A stretch of 35,008 nt of DNA from Woeseiaceae bacterium (GTDB lineage Bacteria; Pseudomonadota; Gammaproteobacteria; Steroidobacterales; Woeseiaceae). The notes under the pieces were generated by a model. That model saw only the letters and a list, made by a program, of their open reading frames with translations. It ran no database searches and was not told where the DNA came from. The translations under genes and the position numbers were made by a program. Each line of letters opens with the position of its first letter. The stretch's first letter is position 1. The DNA lies in contig JAJFKR010000003.1 in NCBI GenBank assembly GCA_021773095.1, positions 1-35,008 of the forward strand, in the 5' to 3' direction. Of this stretch, positions 19,669-28,340 are shown in pieces.

Positions 19669-19677
19669 GATTCGTCC

Positions 19678-19706
19678 ATTATCTTGACATTTCATGAAAT
19701 GTCAAG
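19678..19706. promoter_or_regulatory. 24-bp palindrome with divergent -35 boxes between RHH-Doc and djlA
   Basis: Positions 19683-19706 form a perfect 24-bp palindrome that contains TTGACA on both strands (plus 19684-19689, minus 19705-19700). On the minus strand GATAAT (19683-19678) follows at 16 bases, giving a good promoter, with the antitoxin ATG only about nine bases beyond. On the plus strand a weak -10-like GATACG begins at 19707 toward djlA. The site probably binds the RHH antitoxin and may also influence djlA. Confidence 0.7.
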
Positions 19707-19733
19707 GATACGGAACTACGTTAGACTGCACAC

Positions 19734-20507
19734 ATGCTCACTATCATCGGCGCCCTGCTCGGCGCATCTTTCGGCGGCTTTGGCGGCCTTGTCCTAGGCG
19801 GACTCATTGGCTACGGCGCCAGTGTCGCTTTCCGGCAATTCGTCGTCGGCAGCCTGCAAGTTGCTCAATCACAACTGCTCGACTCGACCTTCTCCATCAT
19901 GGGCGCTCTGTGTAAGGCCGACAACGTCGTATCGCGTGAGGAAATCAATGCTGTTGAGCAGATTTTTGTCATGCTCAAGTTGCACGGCGATTCGCGTGAA
20001 CAGGCAAAAGCCGCATTCAATCGCGGCAAGCAATCCGGTTTTGACCTTGACGCCGCAGTTGATGATTTCGCGCGGATCAGTCGCGGCCGGGGGCCGCTCC
20101 TACAGTTATTTCTGCAAGTACAGTGTATGGCGGTCGCCGCAGACGGACGCATCGATCCGGCTGAACACGCGATGCTGGTACGCATTGCGCAACGGCTGGG
20201 ATTAACAGAAGCAGACGTCTCGCAACTCGAGGCATTGTTGCGCGCAGCGATGGGCGGACCGTCGACCACCAGTGGCCAACCACAAAAAGACCGGCTTCAC
20301 GATGCCTATGCGGCGCTCGGCATCACGGCGGAAGCAAAGCCAGCCGAAATCAAGCGCGCCTATCGCAAACTCATTAGCCAGAATCACCCTGACAAGCTGG
20401 CAGCGCGGGGACTACCGGAGAGCATGCGACCGGTTGCCGAAGAGCGCTCGCGAGAACTTAATTCTGCTTATGACCTGATCAAGAGTGCGCGGCCTGACGT
20501 GCGGTGA
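19734..20507 (+). CDS. djlA: DjlA-like membrane-anchored J-domain co-chaperone
   Basis: The 257-residue protein starts with a Gly-rich membrane anchor (IIGALLGASFGGFGGLVLGG). A TerB-like helical domain follows at about residues 45-165 (ALCKADNVVSREEINAVEQI, MAVAADGRIDPAEHAML). The J domain is at residues 190-257 (AYAALGI...AEIKRAYRKL, then NHPDKL with the HPD motif that stimulates DnaK ATPase, about residue 216). Length and order match E. coli DjlA (271 residues). The ribosome site before ATG 19734 is poor. It is divergent from the Doc toxin-antitoxin pair, with a shared palindrome, and convergent with the cysK-like gene 18 bp away. Confidence 0.9.
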   Translation: MLTIIGALLGASFGGFGGLVLGGLIGYGASVAFRQFVVGSLQVAQSQLLDSTFSIMGALCKADNVVSREEINAVEQIFVMLKLHGDSREQAKAAFNRGKQSGFDLDAAVDDFARISRGRGPLLQLFLQVQCMAVAADGRIDPAEHAMLVRIAQRLGLTEADVSQLEALLRAAMGGPSTTSGQPQKDRLHDAYAALGITAEAKPAEIKRAYRKLISQNHPDKLAARGLPESMRPVAEERSRELNSAYDLIKSARPDVR

Positions 20508-20525
20508 AGTAGTTGCCGCCACGCT

Positions 20526-21548
20526 TTACGAACGCTCGGGCTGATCCAACCCCTTCCCTGCCAACCATTCCCGATTGAACAGCCGTGACTGGTAACGCGC
20601 CCCACTGTCACACAACAGTGTGACTATGGTGTGCCCCGGCCCCAGCCTTTTGGCAACCCGTACCGCCGCAGCAACATTGATGCCGGATGATCCACCCAGA
20701 AACAGACCCTCTTCATGTAGAAGCCGATACACCATATCGACACACTCCTGATCGGGAATCATCTCAGCATCATCGACTTCGGCCTTCGCAAAATTATCCG
20801 TAATACGCGAATTGCCGATGCCCTCGGCGATCGATCCGTCACCAACCATTTTGGCCTCACCGTGTTTGACATAGTTCCATGTCGCAGTCCCCGTCGGATC
20901 CGCCAGCACGGTCAAAACTTCACGCTTCTTCGACTTCAGGAACACCGATGTGCCCGCGATCGTACCGCCGGTGCCCGCCGTAGAAACAAAGGCGTCAATG
21001 TTGCCATCGGTATCACGCCATATTTCCGGACCCGTCGTCGCAAGGTGCGCCTCCTGGTTCGCTGGGTTATCGAACTGATTGGCCCAAATAGTGTTGTCCA
21101 TTTCGGCAGCCAGACGACCGGCAATTTTCTGAAAGTTTTCCGGGTTCTTGTAAGGCACTGCGGGCACGGTCCTCACCTCGGCCCCTAGTGCCCGCAGCAA
21201 ATCCAGTTTCTCCGGCGACTGCGTTTCCGGAATAACAATAACGCAGCGATACTCACGCGCATTGCAGACATGGGCAAGACCAATGCCGGTATTGCCCGCA
21301 GTACCTTCAACAACAGTCCCGCCCGGCTCGAGCTCACCGCTGGCCTCCGCCTCAAGTACGATAAACCTGGCAGCACGATCTTTGACCGAGCCGCCCGGGT
21401 TCAGAAACTCAGCCTTGCCGAGGATTTCGCAACCGGTCTCCTCGCTCACCCCCGTGAGTCGTATCAGGGGTGTGTTGCCAATTGTATCGATGAAGCCGTT
21501 GTTGTATTTCAAGACGAACACCTGTTCAGGTTTGCGGTATTTCTGCAT
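20526..21548 (-). CDS. Cysteine synthase A-like PLP enzyme
   Basis: This protein of about 340 residues is a fold-type II PLP enzyme of the cysteine synthase family, making cysteine from O-acetylserine and sulfide or a related thiol. IDTIGNTPLIRL opens the domain, LNPGGSVKDRAA carries the PLP lysine (about residue 53), GTAGNTGIGLA is the substrate loop, and GTGGTIAGT binds the PLP phosphate. The C-terminal LGGSSGIN and LLCDSGARYQSRLFN match the CysK2-like subgroup. I used ATG 21548. A TTG at 21512 with AGGTG upstream would give the more usual N-terminus LKYNNGFIDTIGN, and a GTG at 21560 is also in frame. The start is therefore uncertain. Confidence 0.87.
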   Translation of the reverse strand: MQKYRKPEQVFVLKYNNGFIDTIGNTPLIRLTGVSEETGCEILGKAEFLNPGGSVKDRAARFIVLEAEASGELEPGGTVVEGTAGNTGIGLAHVCNAREYRCVIVIPETQSPEKLDLLRALGAEVRTVPAVPYKNPENFQKIAGRLAAEMDNTIWANQFDNPANQEAHLATTGPEIWRDTDGNIDAFVSTAGTGGTIAGTSVFLKSKKREVLTVLADPTGTATWNYVKHGEAKMVGDGSIAEGIGNSRITDNFAKAEVDDAEMIPDQECVDMVYRLLHEEGLFLGGSSGINVAAAVRVAKRLGPGHTIVTLLCDSGARYQSRLFNREWLAGKGLDQPERS

Positions 21549-21606
21549 TGTTAATAACACAACGACATTCGACTAAGCTAGGATGGCGAAGAAACCTGCC
21601 ACATGA

Positions 21607-23013
21607 GTGAAAAAGGAAATGATACGAGTCTGCCTGAGTGCCGTAATAGCACTGTTGTTCTCTACCACGGTGTCTGCACAGGACAGAGATTCTGAACACG
21701 CCAGGAAGACGCTGGAAATTTACACCAACATTATTGAAATGGAGACAGCCAAGAATCTTGGCAACGTCCCGGCTATGGCGCGTTACCTTGCTGATGAAAT
21801 GATTGGCGCAGGTTTACCACGGGAGGACGTCGAAGTACTGGCGGTTGGCGAAACAGCCGCGTTGATAGCGAGATACCGGGGTGACGGCTCGTCAGGAAAA
21901 GCGCCCATTCTCTTCCTGGCACACATGGACGTCGTTGAGGCTCTCCCCGAGGACTGGGAGCGGCCGCCGTTTGAGCTGACGATGGATGACACATTCTTTT
22001 TCGCGCGCGGCACGGACGACAACAAATTCGGCGTGGCACAACTCACATCGACGTTCATTCGCCTGAAGAAAGAAGGCTTTGTCCCGAATCGCGATTTGAT
22101 AATTGTGTTCTCGGGCGACGAAGAAAGCACCATGGCGAGCACCGAGGTACTGGCTTACGAACGCCCGGATCTTGCAGAGGCCGAGTTTGCATTAAACTCT
22201 GACGCCGGTGGCGGCAGTCTGAGTGATGACGGAAAAGCGGTCGGCTATCGCATACAAACGTCCGAAAAAACCTACGCCACCTGGGAAATGACCGCTCGCA
22301 ATCCGGGTGGCCACAGCTCTAGACCCAGACTCGACAATGCAATCTACGATCTGGCGCATGCCATCAGCAAAATCCAGGCGATGAAGTTTCCGGTTCGCTG
22401 GAGCGATACGACGATTGAGTATTTTGAAGAGACCGGACAGCAATTGGGTGGTGAACTTGGCGAGACAATGCTGCAATTTGCCGGCGACCCGGGGAACGAA
22501 GCGGCGGCGGAACGATTGTTCAGCGAGGGATCTTATGTTGGTAACACTCGCACAACCTGTGTTGTCACGATGCTACGCGGCGGGCACGCCGAAAACGCCC
22601 TGCCCCAGTCTGCAACGGCAACGATCAACTGCCGCATTTTCCCCGGTGTTCCAGTCACCGACGTACTAAGCAGCTTGCAGACAGCCATCGGTAACGACGC
22701 GATTAAGTTTGAAGAGATTTGGCCTCCGACGGTAAGTCCTGTTTCAGATTTGCGCGAGGGTATTCGTGCCGCCGCCAGTGAAGCGGTGCATGTTCGTTAC
22801 CCCGGCGTCAGAATACTCGGCCACATGTCATCAGGCGGCACCGACGCGATGCATTTCAGGAATGCCGGCATACCGACATGGGGCATGAGCGGACTTTTCA
22901 TGGATCCCGCTGACAACTTCTCGCACGGCCTCAATGAAAGAGTTCCGATCAAGGCATTTTATGATGCGCTGGATCACTGGAGCATTATTATCAAGAGTCT
23001 GGCGAGTAATTAG
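21607..23013 (+). CDS. Exported M20-family metallopeptidase
   Basis: The 468-residue protein has a signal peptide ending near VSAQ. The M20 two-metal site is complete: FLAHMDVVEA (His, Asp), ARGTDDNKFG (bridging Asp), FSGDEES (catalytic Glu and metal Glu), NSDAGGG (Asp) and FSHGLNE (last His). GHSSRPRLDNAIYDLA marks the lid domain. Such enzymes cleave di- or oligopeptides, or act on N-acyl amino acids. The start is GTG 21607; ATG 21619 is a second option, with AAGGA rather close. It is divergent from the cysK-like gene with about 46 bp between, and is followed nine bases later by a Tat-exported hydrolase, so they form an operon. Confidence 0.88.
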   Translation: MKKEMIRVCLSAVIALLFSTTVSAQDRDSEHARKTLEIYTNIIEMETAKNLGNVPAMARYLADEMIGAGLPREDVEVLAVGETAALIARYRGDGSSGKAPILFLAHMDVVEALPEDWERPPFELTMDDTFFFARGTDDNKFGVAQLTSTFIRLKKEGFVPNRDLIIVFSGDEESTMASTEVLAYERPDLAEAEFALNSDAGGGSLSDDGKAVGYRIQTSEKTYATWEMTARNPGGHSSRPRLDNAIYDLAHAISKIQAMKFPVRWSDTTIEYFEETGQQLGGELGETMLQFAGDPGNEAAAERLFSEGSYVGNTRTTCVVTMLRGGHAENALPQSATATINCRIFPGVPVTDVLSSLQTAIGNDAIKFEEIWPPTVSPVSDLREGIRAAASEAVHVRYPGVRILGHMSSGGTDAMHFRNAGIPTWGMSGLFMDPADNFSHGLNERVPIKAFYDALDHWSIIIKSLASN

Positions 23014-23022
23014 GAGACGACC

Positions 23023-23898
23023 ATGTGTGATGAACTAACAGTGAAAGACGACGAAGAATATCTTCGCAAGAACGACCTGACGCGACGTGACTTCAACAAG
23101 CAAGCCGCCGGCGTTGCCCTTAGCATGATGCTTCCAGGTGTCGCCAATGCAATGGACGTCATCGAAGAGGAAGTCCTGGTCGAAACGCCGGACGGTATGG
23201 CCGACGGCTATTTTGTATTCCCGGCTGAGGGTGAACACGCCGCCGTCATCGTCTGGCCCGACATCATGGGAATCCGGACTTCATTTCGGATGATGGGCAA
23301 ACGCCTCGCAGAATCCGGTTATTCGACACTGGTCGTCAACCCTTACTACAGAACTGCCAAAGGTGCCGTCATCGAAGACGGTGAGTCGTTCGGTACGCCG
23401 GCAGTACGTGAGCGACTGATGCCACATGCGCGATCGTTGTCGCCGGAGACTTGTGTCAGCGATGGTCGGGCATTCGTCAAATACCTTGATGCGCAGTCGT
23501 CGGTCGACACGAACCGTAAAATCGGAACGACCGGCTATTGCATGACCGGTTCCTACACAATGCGACTGGCTGCCGACATGCCGGAGCGCATCGGTGCGGG
23601 TGGCTCATTCCACGGTGGCGGATTGGCGACCGACGAGGACAGCAGTCCGCACCTGCTGGCGCCAAGAATAAAAGCCGGATTGTTGATCGCAATTGCCGCC
23701 AATGACGATCAGAGAGATCCGAACGCCAAAGTGCTGCTGCGCGAGGCGTTCGACAACGCGGGCGTCAAAGCAGAGATGGAAGTTTACAAAGACACACTGC
23801 ACGGCTGGTGTCCCCCGGACTCACGGGTCTATAACGAAGCGCAGGCAGAACGCGCGTGGAGCCGACTGTTGGCCTTGTTTGAGCGCGAGCTCGCCTAA
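23023..23898 (+). CDS. Tat-exported dienelactone hydrolase-family protein
   Basis: The 291-residue protein has a twin-arginine signal (LTRRDFNKQAAGVALSM, residues 19-35), so it is exported folded. The mature part is an alpha/beta hydrolase of the dienelactone hydrolase type. The nucleophile Cys is in GTTGYCMTGSY (about residue 172), the Asp is in IAANDDQRDP, and the His is in LHGWCPPDSR. ATG 23023 follows AGGAGA by six bases and lies nine bases after the M20 gene stop. The substrate is unknown; a role in breaking small esters or lactones is inferred. Confidence 0.88.
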   Translation: MCDELTVKDDEEYLRKNDLTRRDFNKQAAGVALSMMLPGVANAMDVIEEEVLVETPDGMADGYFVFPAEGEHAAVIVWPDIMGIRTSFRMMGKRLAESGYSTLVVNPYYRTAKGAVIEDGESFGTPAVRERLMPHARSLSPETCVSDGRAFVKYLDAQSSVDTNRKIGTTGYCMTGSYTMRLAADMPERIGAGGSFHGGGLATDEDSSPHLLAPRIKAGLLIAIAANDDQRDPNAKVLLREAFDNAGVKAEMEVYKDTLHGWCPPDSRVYNEAQAERAWSRLLALFERELA

Positions 23899-23899
23899 A

Positions 23900-24721
23900 T
23901 TAGAATGCAATGCCTGGCAGCTCGGCGGTCAGTCCGTCGAGATAGCTCTTAAAATGGTGAATATCGCCGTGACCGGCACCGTCGATGACGAGGAGTTTTG
24001 AATTCCCGTTCGTCAGATCCAACAGTGCCTTGCTTTCCGTTATCGGAATCAACGAATCACGATCGCCATGAACAAGAATCACAGGCGCTTTGATTTTTCC
24101 AATGATCTCGAACGTCTTCAAGGGATAGCGAACCAACGACATCGGCAAGAGCGGAAACTGAATTTTCGCCATTGCCACCATGCTAGTGAAGGGCGAAACC
24201 AATATGACCTTCTCGGCATCAACGTGCGTGGCAAGCTCGGCAGCCATTGCTGCACCCAGCGAACGGCCGTAAATAATGATGGGTTTGCCAGCGTACAGCG
24301 GAGCGATCGAATCCCAGGCTTGTCGCACGTCGTCGTGCAATTGTGCCTGGCTTAGATTACTGCCGGTACTCTTGCCATAACCGCGATAGTCGAACATGAA
24401 CATGTCGTAGTTGACGCGCTGGTAATAGTCGGCACCGCTGCTCCAGGACTCGACATTGCCACCATTGCCGTGCAGAAAAAAGATCAGGCCCAGCGGGTCT
24501 TCTTGCATAAAGCGAATGGCGCTCAGCTCCGCGCCATCAACCGCGATGGTCCGTTCCTCGAACGGCAGATCGAATTGAAACTGGTGGTCCGCAGGCAACG
24601 TGGACCCCTGAAAAATCATCGAGTCCTGCTTGACGTAAATAGCGGCGGCGAACAGAACGTAGGCCGTCGCAAGCACAGTCACTGTGGTGCTTAGAAATTT
24701 TTTCCAGGGTTTCTTTTGCAT
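23900..24721 (-). CDS. Alpha/beta hydrolase with N-terminal membrane anchor
   Basis: The 273-residue protein has an N-terminal membrane helix (about residues 10-28) and then an ABHD-like hydrolase. The oxyanion motif HGNGGN is at about residue 84, and DYRGYGKSTG precedes the nucleophile elbow GRSLGAA (Ser about residue 150). The Asp is in HGDRDSLIP and the His in GAGHGDIH. It resembles YfhR/ABHD13-type serine hydrolases, which act on acyl or lipid substrates in the envelope. It is convergent with the dienelactone hydrolase gene, the two stops being one base apart. Confidence 0.87.
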   Translation of the reverse strand: MQKKPWKKFLSTTVTVLATAYVLFAAAIYVKQDSMIFQGSTLPADHQFQFDLPFEERTIAVDGAELSAIRFMQEDPLGLIFFLHGNGGNVESWSSGADYYQRVNYDMFMFDYRGYGKSTGSNLSQAQLHDDVRQAWDSIAPLYAGKPIIIYGRSLGAAMAAELATHVDAEKVILVSPFTSMVAMAKIQFPLLPMSLVRYPLKTFEIIGKIKAPVILVHGDRDSLIPITESKALLDLTNGNSKLLVIDGAGHGDIHHFKSYLDGLTAELPGIAF

Positions 24722-24747
24722 ACGATTGATGATCTTTAGAGTTCGAG

Positions 24748-24997
24748 TTACGGAATCCGGATGCTGCCGGTGAGAAAAAGAACGCAGTGACCGCTCATGA
24801 TGACACGATCGCCACGCAGCTCACAGTGCAGCTCACCACCACGTGGTGAAACCTGATGCGCGACGAGTTGTGACCGGCCCAGTCGATCCGCCCAAAACGG
24901 CACCAGCGTGCAATGCGCGGAGCGGACAAACCGCCGCCGGGTTTCCGGAGAAAGGGCCCAAAGTGAAGGCGTCGACTTGGTAGATGGGGATATTCAC
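24748..24997 (-). pseudogene. Internally deleted PhzF-family isomerase remnant
   Basis: The minus strand starts at a GTG (24997) and reads NIPIYQVDAFTLGPFSGNP then AAVCPL, which is the PhzF N-terminus. About 25 codons in, the homology jumps to another frame reading RSAHCTLVPFWADRLGRSQL, then VSPRGGELHCELRGDRV, up to a TAA at 24748. That is the conserved PhzF C-terminus (the TGSAHC motif onward). About two thirds of the gene is missing, and the frames do not match across the junction near 24925, so it cannot encode an active enzyme. Confidence 0.75.
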
Positions 24998-25042
24998 TTC
25001 CTGGCCAGTATCGTTGATTTACGATTGTTCAGTTGGATTTCA

Positions 25043-26521
25043 TTAAGTTGTCGGCGCAAGAAACCTAACGATCTCCACCATCGCCTCGGTATCAAACTTG
25101 CAGTAGCGGAGCAACTGCTCCTCAAGCTCAGCTTTCCTTTCAACCGTAGGAGCGCGCCCCGCGCGCGACCCAATGGCCTCCAGAAACCCATCACTCGCCG
25201 CCATGCCCTCCTTAATGCCCTCGAGCTGCGAATAGTCCATATGAGGAGCCATGCACGGCAACACGGCCTTGACAGACCACGATCCGAGCATATCCGGGTG
25301 GTAGTAGTGCGTTTTAACCAAGGGGTGTAAGTCCCAGAGTCTGTTGACTATTGCCGCCAACGGTTCGGCGAGGTCCGGGAACATCTCTATCAGACCATTG
25401 ATGACCGTCTTTTCGTAACTCGTGTACATCAAAACCGGTCCGGTCTCACCAAGACAGGCTATCAGTTGCTCCGCCAACGCCCACATCGGCGGCTCGCCGG
25501 AGAGGTCCAGGAACTCCTCGTGCCGCATCTCCCCACCCTCTTCTTCGATGTGACAAGACCACTGGATCGGTAGCGCTGCATACGGTCGTGTCCCCTTCCA
25601 GACCGGTATGGCGGGCCCAATGGTTTCAAAATCGAGGTAGTAGCGTGGATACGGCAACGCCTCCAGAATCTCCCTGGCACCCGGCAACACTTCGGCTTTG
25701 CCGGACTCGGTTACACGGTGAATGCGTAGCTGTTGTTCTGCCGTAATTTCCGAGCGCTTCACGTCGCGAATGTCCCGGTAGCCAGCAACCACCCACTCCG
25801 CAAGCCTGGCCTTACCGCCGCCCAAACCCGTGACCGGGTATTGGGCATCCATTGGCCAACAGTGCGAGATGAACTGACATTCGTAGGGTTTGTTGCAGTG
25901 CGGACCGACGTCGATAAGAGGCTCAGGCCCGGAAACCGCCTCGCGTGCTTTGGCGACGAGTTCGAGCACGTCGTACTCCATGGCACGCACTGCTTCGGTG
26001 AGATCATTCTCCAGCAACAAGCCGTCGTAGTTGCCGTCGCCCTGATACACGAACTGGTTGTTGATATGCGCGAGCGATATCGACAGAACGTTGATGCCGG
26101 AGTTTCGCAACACCCAATCCTGTATCGCACAATCGAGCACGTGGTAGTCCTTCACCGAGGTGGAGGCTTTGACTTCGATGATGTGCCAGCCGTCACCTTC
26201 GGGGATCATCACATCCGCACGGATCAGTACGTTTTCGTAACGGAAGGTTGCTTCGAAGATTGGGAAGTCGGCACCGTTGTCGATGAGGCGCTTCGTCTCT
26301 GCCACCATCGTCTTGAAATTGAATTCAACTTCGACTGACTGATCAGTGCCGTAGAGCTGTTGAGCGATATCGCCCACCTGATGCCCGCCTGCGAACGCCG
26401 ACTCCATTTGCGAGGTGATGACAGCCAGGTCTTTGTGGTGCTTCTCGAGATGCAGTTTCTTCGGGCACTGCCAGGCTGAGATCAGACGGGATTTGGAAAG
26501 GTAGGGTCTCGGTGGCGACAT
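25043..26521 (-). CDS. Cas4-like PD-(D/E)XK nuclease fused to DUF2779 RNase-H-like domain
   Basis: The 492-residue protein starts at ATG 26521 (AGGA nine bases upstream). Residues 1-230 form a Cas4/RecB-like nuclease: ISAWQCPKKLHLEKH supplies the first Cys, LIRADVMIPEGDGWHIIEVK gives the D...ExK core, AIQDWVLRNSG the QxxxY-like helix, and GPHCNKPYECQFISHCWP three more Cys, so a 4Fe-4S cluster is likely. Residues 290-492 are DUF2779, with YYLDFETIGPAIPVW (Asp and Glu), YTSYEKTVI and CKFDTEAMVEI, a DnaQ-like exonuclease pattern. Such proteins are widespread and poorly known; roles in DNA repair or defence are inferred. It is divergent from yccF, 55 bp apart. Confidence 0.85.
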   Translation of the reverse strand: MSPPRPYLSKSRLISAWQCPKKLHLEKHHKDLAVITSQMESAFAGGHQVGDIAQQLYGTDQSVEVEFNFKTMVAETKRLIDNGADFPIFEATFRYENVLIRADVMIPEGDGWHIIEVKASTSVKDYHVLDCAIQDWVLRNSGINVLSISLAHINNQFVYQGDGNYDGLLLENDLTEAVRAMEYDVLELVAKAREAVSGPEPLIDVGPHCNKPYECQFISHCWPMDAQYPVTGLGGGKARLAEWVVAGYRDIRDVKRSEITAEQQLRIHRVTESGKAEVLPGAREILEALPYPRYYLDFETIGPAIPVWKGTRPYAALPIQWSCHIEEEGGEMRHEEFLDLSGEPPMWALAEQLIACLGETGPVLMYTSYEKTVINGLIEMFPDLAEPLAAIVNRLWDLHPLVKTHYYHPDMLGSWSVKAVLPCMAPHMDYSQLEGIKEGMAASDGFLEAIGSRAGRAPTVERKAELEEQLLRYCKFDTEAMVEIVRFLAPTT

Positions 26522-26576
26522 ACAGGCAATCCTACAACATGGCCACACAGAAAATGAGCATTGACTGCAGTATCAT

Positions 26577-26993
26577 ATGGATCGCGAGAAATCAGCCGGA
26601 GTATTTCTAATCACGTCGTTAATTGGTAATTTGGTGTTCTTCATATTCGGTGGATTCATAATCTTCCTCGGTTACGTTCTGGGTGGCATCCTGCTCTGCC
26701 TCACGATCATCGGCATTCCGTTCGGATTCATGTGTTTCAGACTAGCCGGGAGCGTTCTCGCACCGTTTGGCCGGGAGGTCGTAGATACCGAACCGCCCGG
26801 CGGGCCGATATCACTGATTATGAACATCATCTGGATCATCCTGCCGGGGCTTGAGCTGGCTATCATGCATCTGTTGCTCGCGGCGTTCTTTGCGCTGACG
26901 ATCGTAGGTATTCCAATCGCTGTGCAGCACATGAAGCTTGTACCAATGGCGTTGCTACCGTTTGGGCATGTGATGAGGGATGTTGATGACTAG
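26577..26993 (+). CDS. yccF: YccF-family inner-membrane protein
   Basis: The 138-residue protein has two copies of a YccF-like unit: FLGYVLGGILLCLTIIGIPF and AAFFALTIVGIPI, each followed by a short helix ending near APFGRE and LPFGHV. Four to five membrane helices are expected. Its function is unknown in E. coli as well. It stands divergent from the Cas4-like nuclease gene and convergent with the small membrane gene of the sigma-factor operon. Confidence 0.85.
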   Translation: MDREKSAGVFLITSLIGNLVFFIFGGFIIFLGYVLGGILLCLTIIGIPFGFMCFRLAGSVLAPFGREVVDTEPPGGPISLIMNIIWIILPGLELAIMHLLLAAFFALTIVGIPIAVQHMKLVPMALLPFGHVMRDVDD

Positions 26994-27006
26994 AAGAGCG
27001 TAAAGC

Positions 27007-27354
27007 CTAACGCACATTCCTCCGATAAAGCACATGCAGCCCCAAAAGAAACATACCGACGACACCTGCGATGCTATTCACGGGCGCGAGTATCATTTCC
27101 ATCCACCCTGCATCCAGGTTCACGAGCTCATTGCCAAGCAATTGCGTTACTCGTCCGACCGAGTTCTGCAATGGCGATGACGGCAAGAACTCCAGCAAGA
27201 AGATCAGTGCGACGATCGACAGCCGCCCGACCATCACGTTCCGTCGACGCGCATCGACCTTTGCCATCACACGCTCGACATACCCGTCATCCTCGTAGGT
27301 CGGTCGCGTCTTCTCAAACATCGCTTCGAGTATCGGGTCTCTGTCGTTACTCAT
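27007..27354 (-). CDS. Small membrane protein, possible anti-sigma factor
   Basis: The 115-residue protein has a hydrophilic N-terminus of about 45 residues (EKTRPTYEDDGYVERVMAKV) and two membrane helices (about residues 42-60 and 88-110). Its ATG overlaps the sigma-factor stop in ATGA, so the two are made together. The position and layout fit a membrane-bound regulator of the sigma factor, but no zinc anti-sigma motif (HxxxCxxC) is visible, so the role is inferred. Confidence 0.65.
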   Translation of the reverse strand: MSNDRDPILEAMFEKTRPTYEDDGYVERVMAKVDARRRNVMVGRLSIVALIFLLEFLPSSPLQNSVGRVTQLLGNELVNLDAGWMEMILAPVNSIAGVVGMFLLGLHVLYRRNVR

Positions 27355-27920
27355 AATGCATCCTTCGAGTCATCTGACTCGTCATAGGCTGACAACAATT
27401 CGCGTAAGCGAGCGCTGCCTCGCCGAACGTGCGACTTGACGGTACCAACCTGTATGCCCGTGAGAGTTGCTATCTCTTTGTGCGTCATTTGTTCGTGATA
27501 CGACAATGCGATACAGAGGCTCACCGGGCCCGGCAACAGTGCCATCGCGCCATCGAGATCCAGCCCGATCGAGGTCTTATCCTGCTGTGACTCCACAATC
27601 TCTTCCTCGCCCGCTGCGCCGCGAAGCGCATCGTTCTTGCGTTTGTATTGAAGCCATTCATTGATGGCCATTCGTTTTAGCCAGCTGCCAAACTTCTCCA
27701 CATCTCGCAGCTGGGATATTTTGCGCCAGGCGAGCAGAAACACTTGCTGCGACAAGTCTTCCGCGATGTGCGCGTCACCACTACAACGGCGCAGCAGCGA
27801 ACGGACCCACGCCTGGCGTCGTCGCACGAGCTCAGCAAACGCCACTCGATCGCCGCGAGCTGCGAGGCTTGCGATAAGCGCTTCAGGCCCTTCGCGATAA
27901 TGACCAGGATTGGCCGACAT
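27351..27920 (-). CDS. ECF-type sigma-70 family RNA polymerase sigma factor
   Basis: The 189-residue protein has the two ECF regions. Region 2 is at about residues 25-95 (FAELVRRRQAWVRSLLRR, AEDLSQQVFLLAWRKI, FGSWLKRMAINEWLQY). Region 4 is at about residues 125-175 (SYHEQMTHKEIATLTGIQVG then TVKSHVRRGSARLREL, an HTH). It directs RNA polymerase to a special promoter set, probably for an envelope or stress response. It forms an operon with a DUF6249-like gene 3 bp upstream and an overlapping small membrane gene downstream. Confidence 0.9.
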   Translation of the reverse strand: MSANPGHYREGPEALIASLAARGDRVAFAELVRRRQAWVRSLLRRCSGDAHIAEDLSQQVFLLAWRKISQLRDVEKFGSWLKRMAINEWLQYKRKNDALRGAAGEEEIVESQQDKTSIGLDLDGAMALLPGPVSLCIALSYHEQMTHKEIATLTGIQVGTVKSHVRRGSARLRELLSAYDESDDSKDAL

Positions 27921-27923
27921 CTA

Positions 27924-28340
27924 TCAGACTCGGTGCTGGTCTTGGTTTTCGTCTTGCTTACGCCACCGCGCTGACATTATTCCTGCTGTATAGAGGCCGA
28001 GACCGATAACTCCAACTAACAAGGCTATGCCGATGAAGACTCTCTGTACATCCGCATCGCCGCCCGAAAGGAAATAACCCAGCAAGTAGAGGCCGGGTCC
28101 GACGGACATGGTGATAGTGCCGGCGACCTTGAGGTCTCGGTCAGCATGCGAATCCTCCTTTACCGAGCCGACCATCTTGTCGATCAACGCTGCATCGATT
28201 TGCTGGCCACTTTCAACGACTCGACGGAGCGTTTCCTGTTGCGATTCACGCTTTCGTATATCCGACCAGATGCCGGCAACAACTATGGCTGCAATGAACA
28301 TCCAGAATCCCAATGCGGCGAGACCTGTCATGGTTCCCAT
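27924..28340 (-). CDS. DUF6249-like membrane protein
   Basis: The 138-residue protein starts at ATG 28340, with GGAG six bases upstream; a longer reading from 28403 has no ribosome site. It has an N-terminal helix (LAALGFWMFIAAIVVAGIW), a cytoplasmic segment (TLRRVVESGQQIDAALIDKM, typical of DUF6249), and two C-terminal helices. DUF6249 genes commonly sit next to ECF sigma genes, as here, so it probably takes part in that regulatory unit, perhaps as a signal sensor. Confidence 0.8.
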   Translation of the reverse strand: MGTMTGLAALGFWMFIAAIVVAGIWSDIRKRESQQETLRRVVESGQQIDAALIDKMVGSVKEDSHADRDLKVAGTITMSVGPGLYLLGYFLSGGDADVQRVFIGIALLVGVIGLGLYTAGIMSARWRKQDENQDQHRV

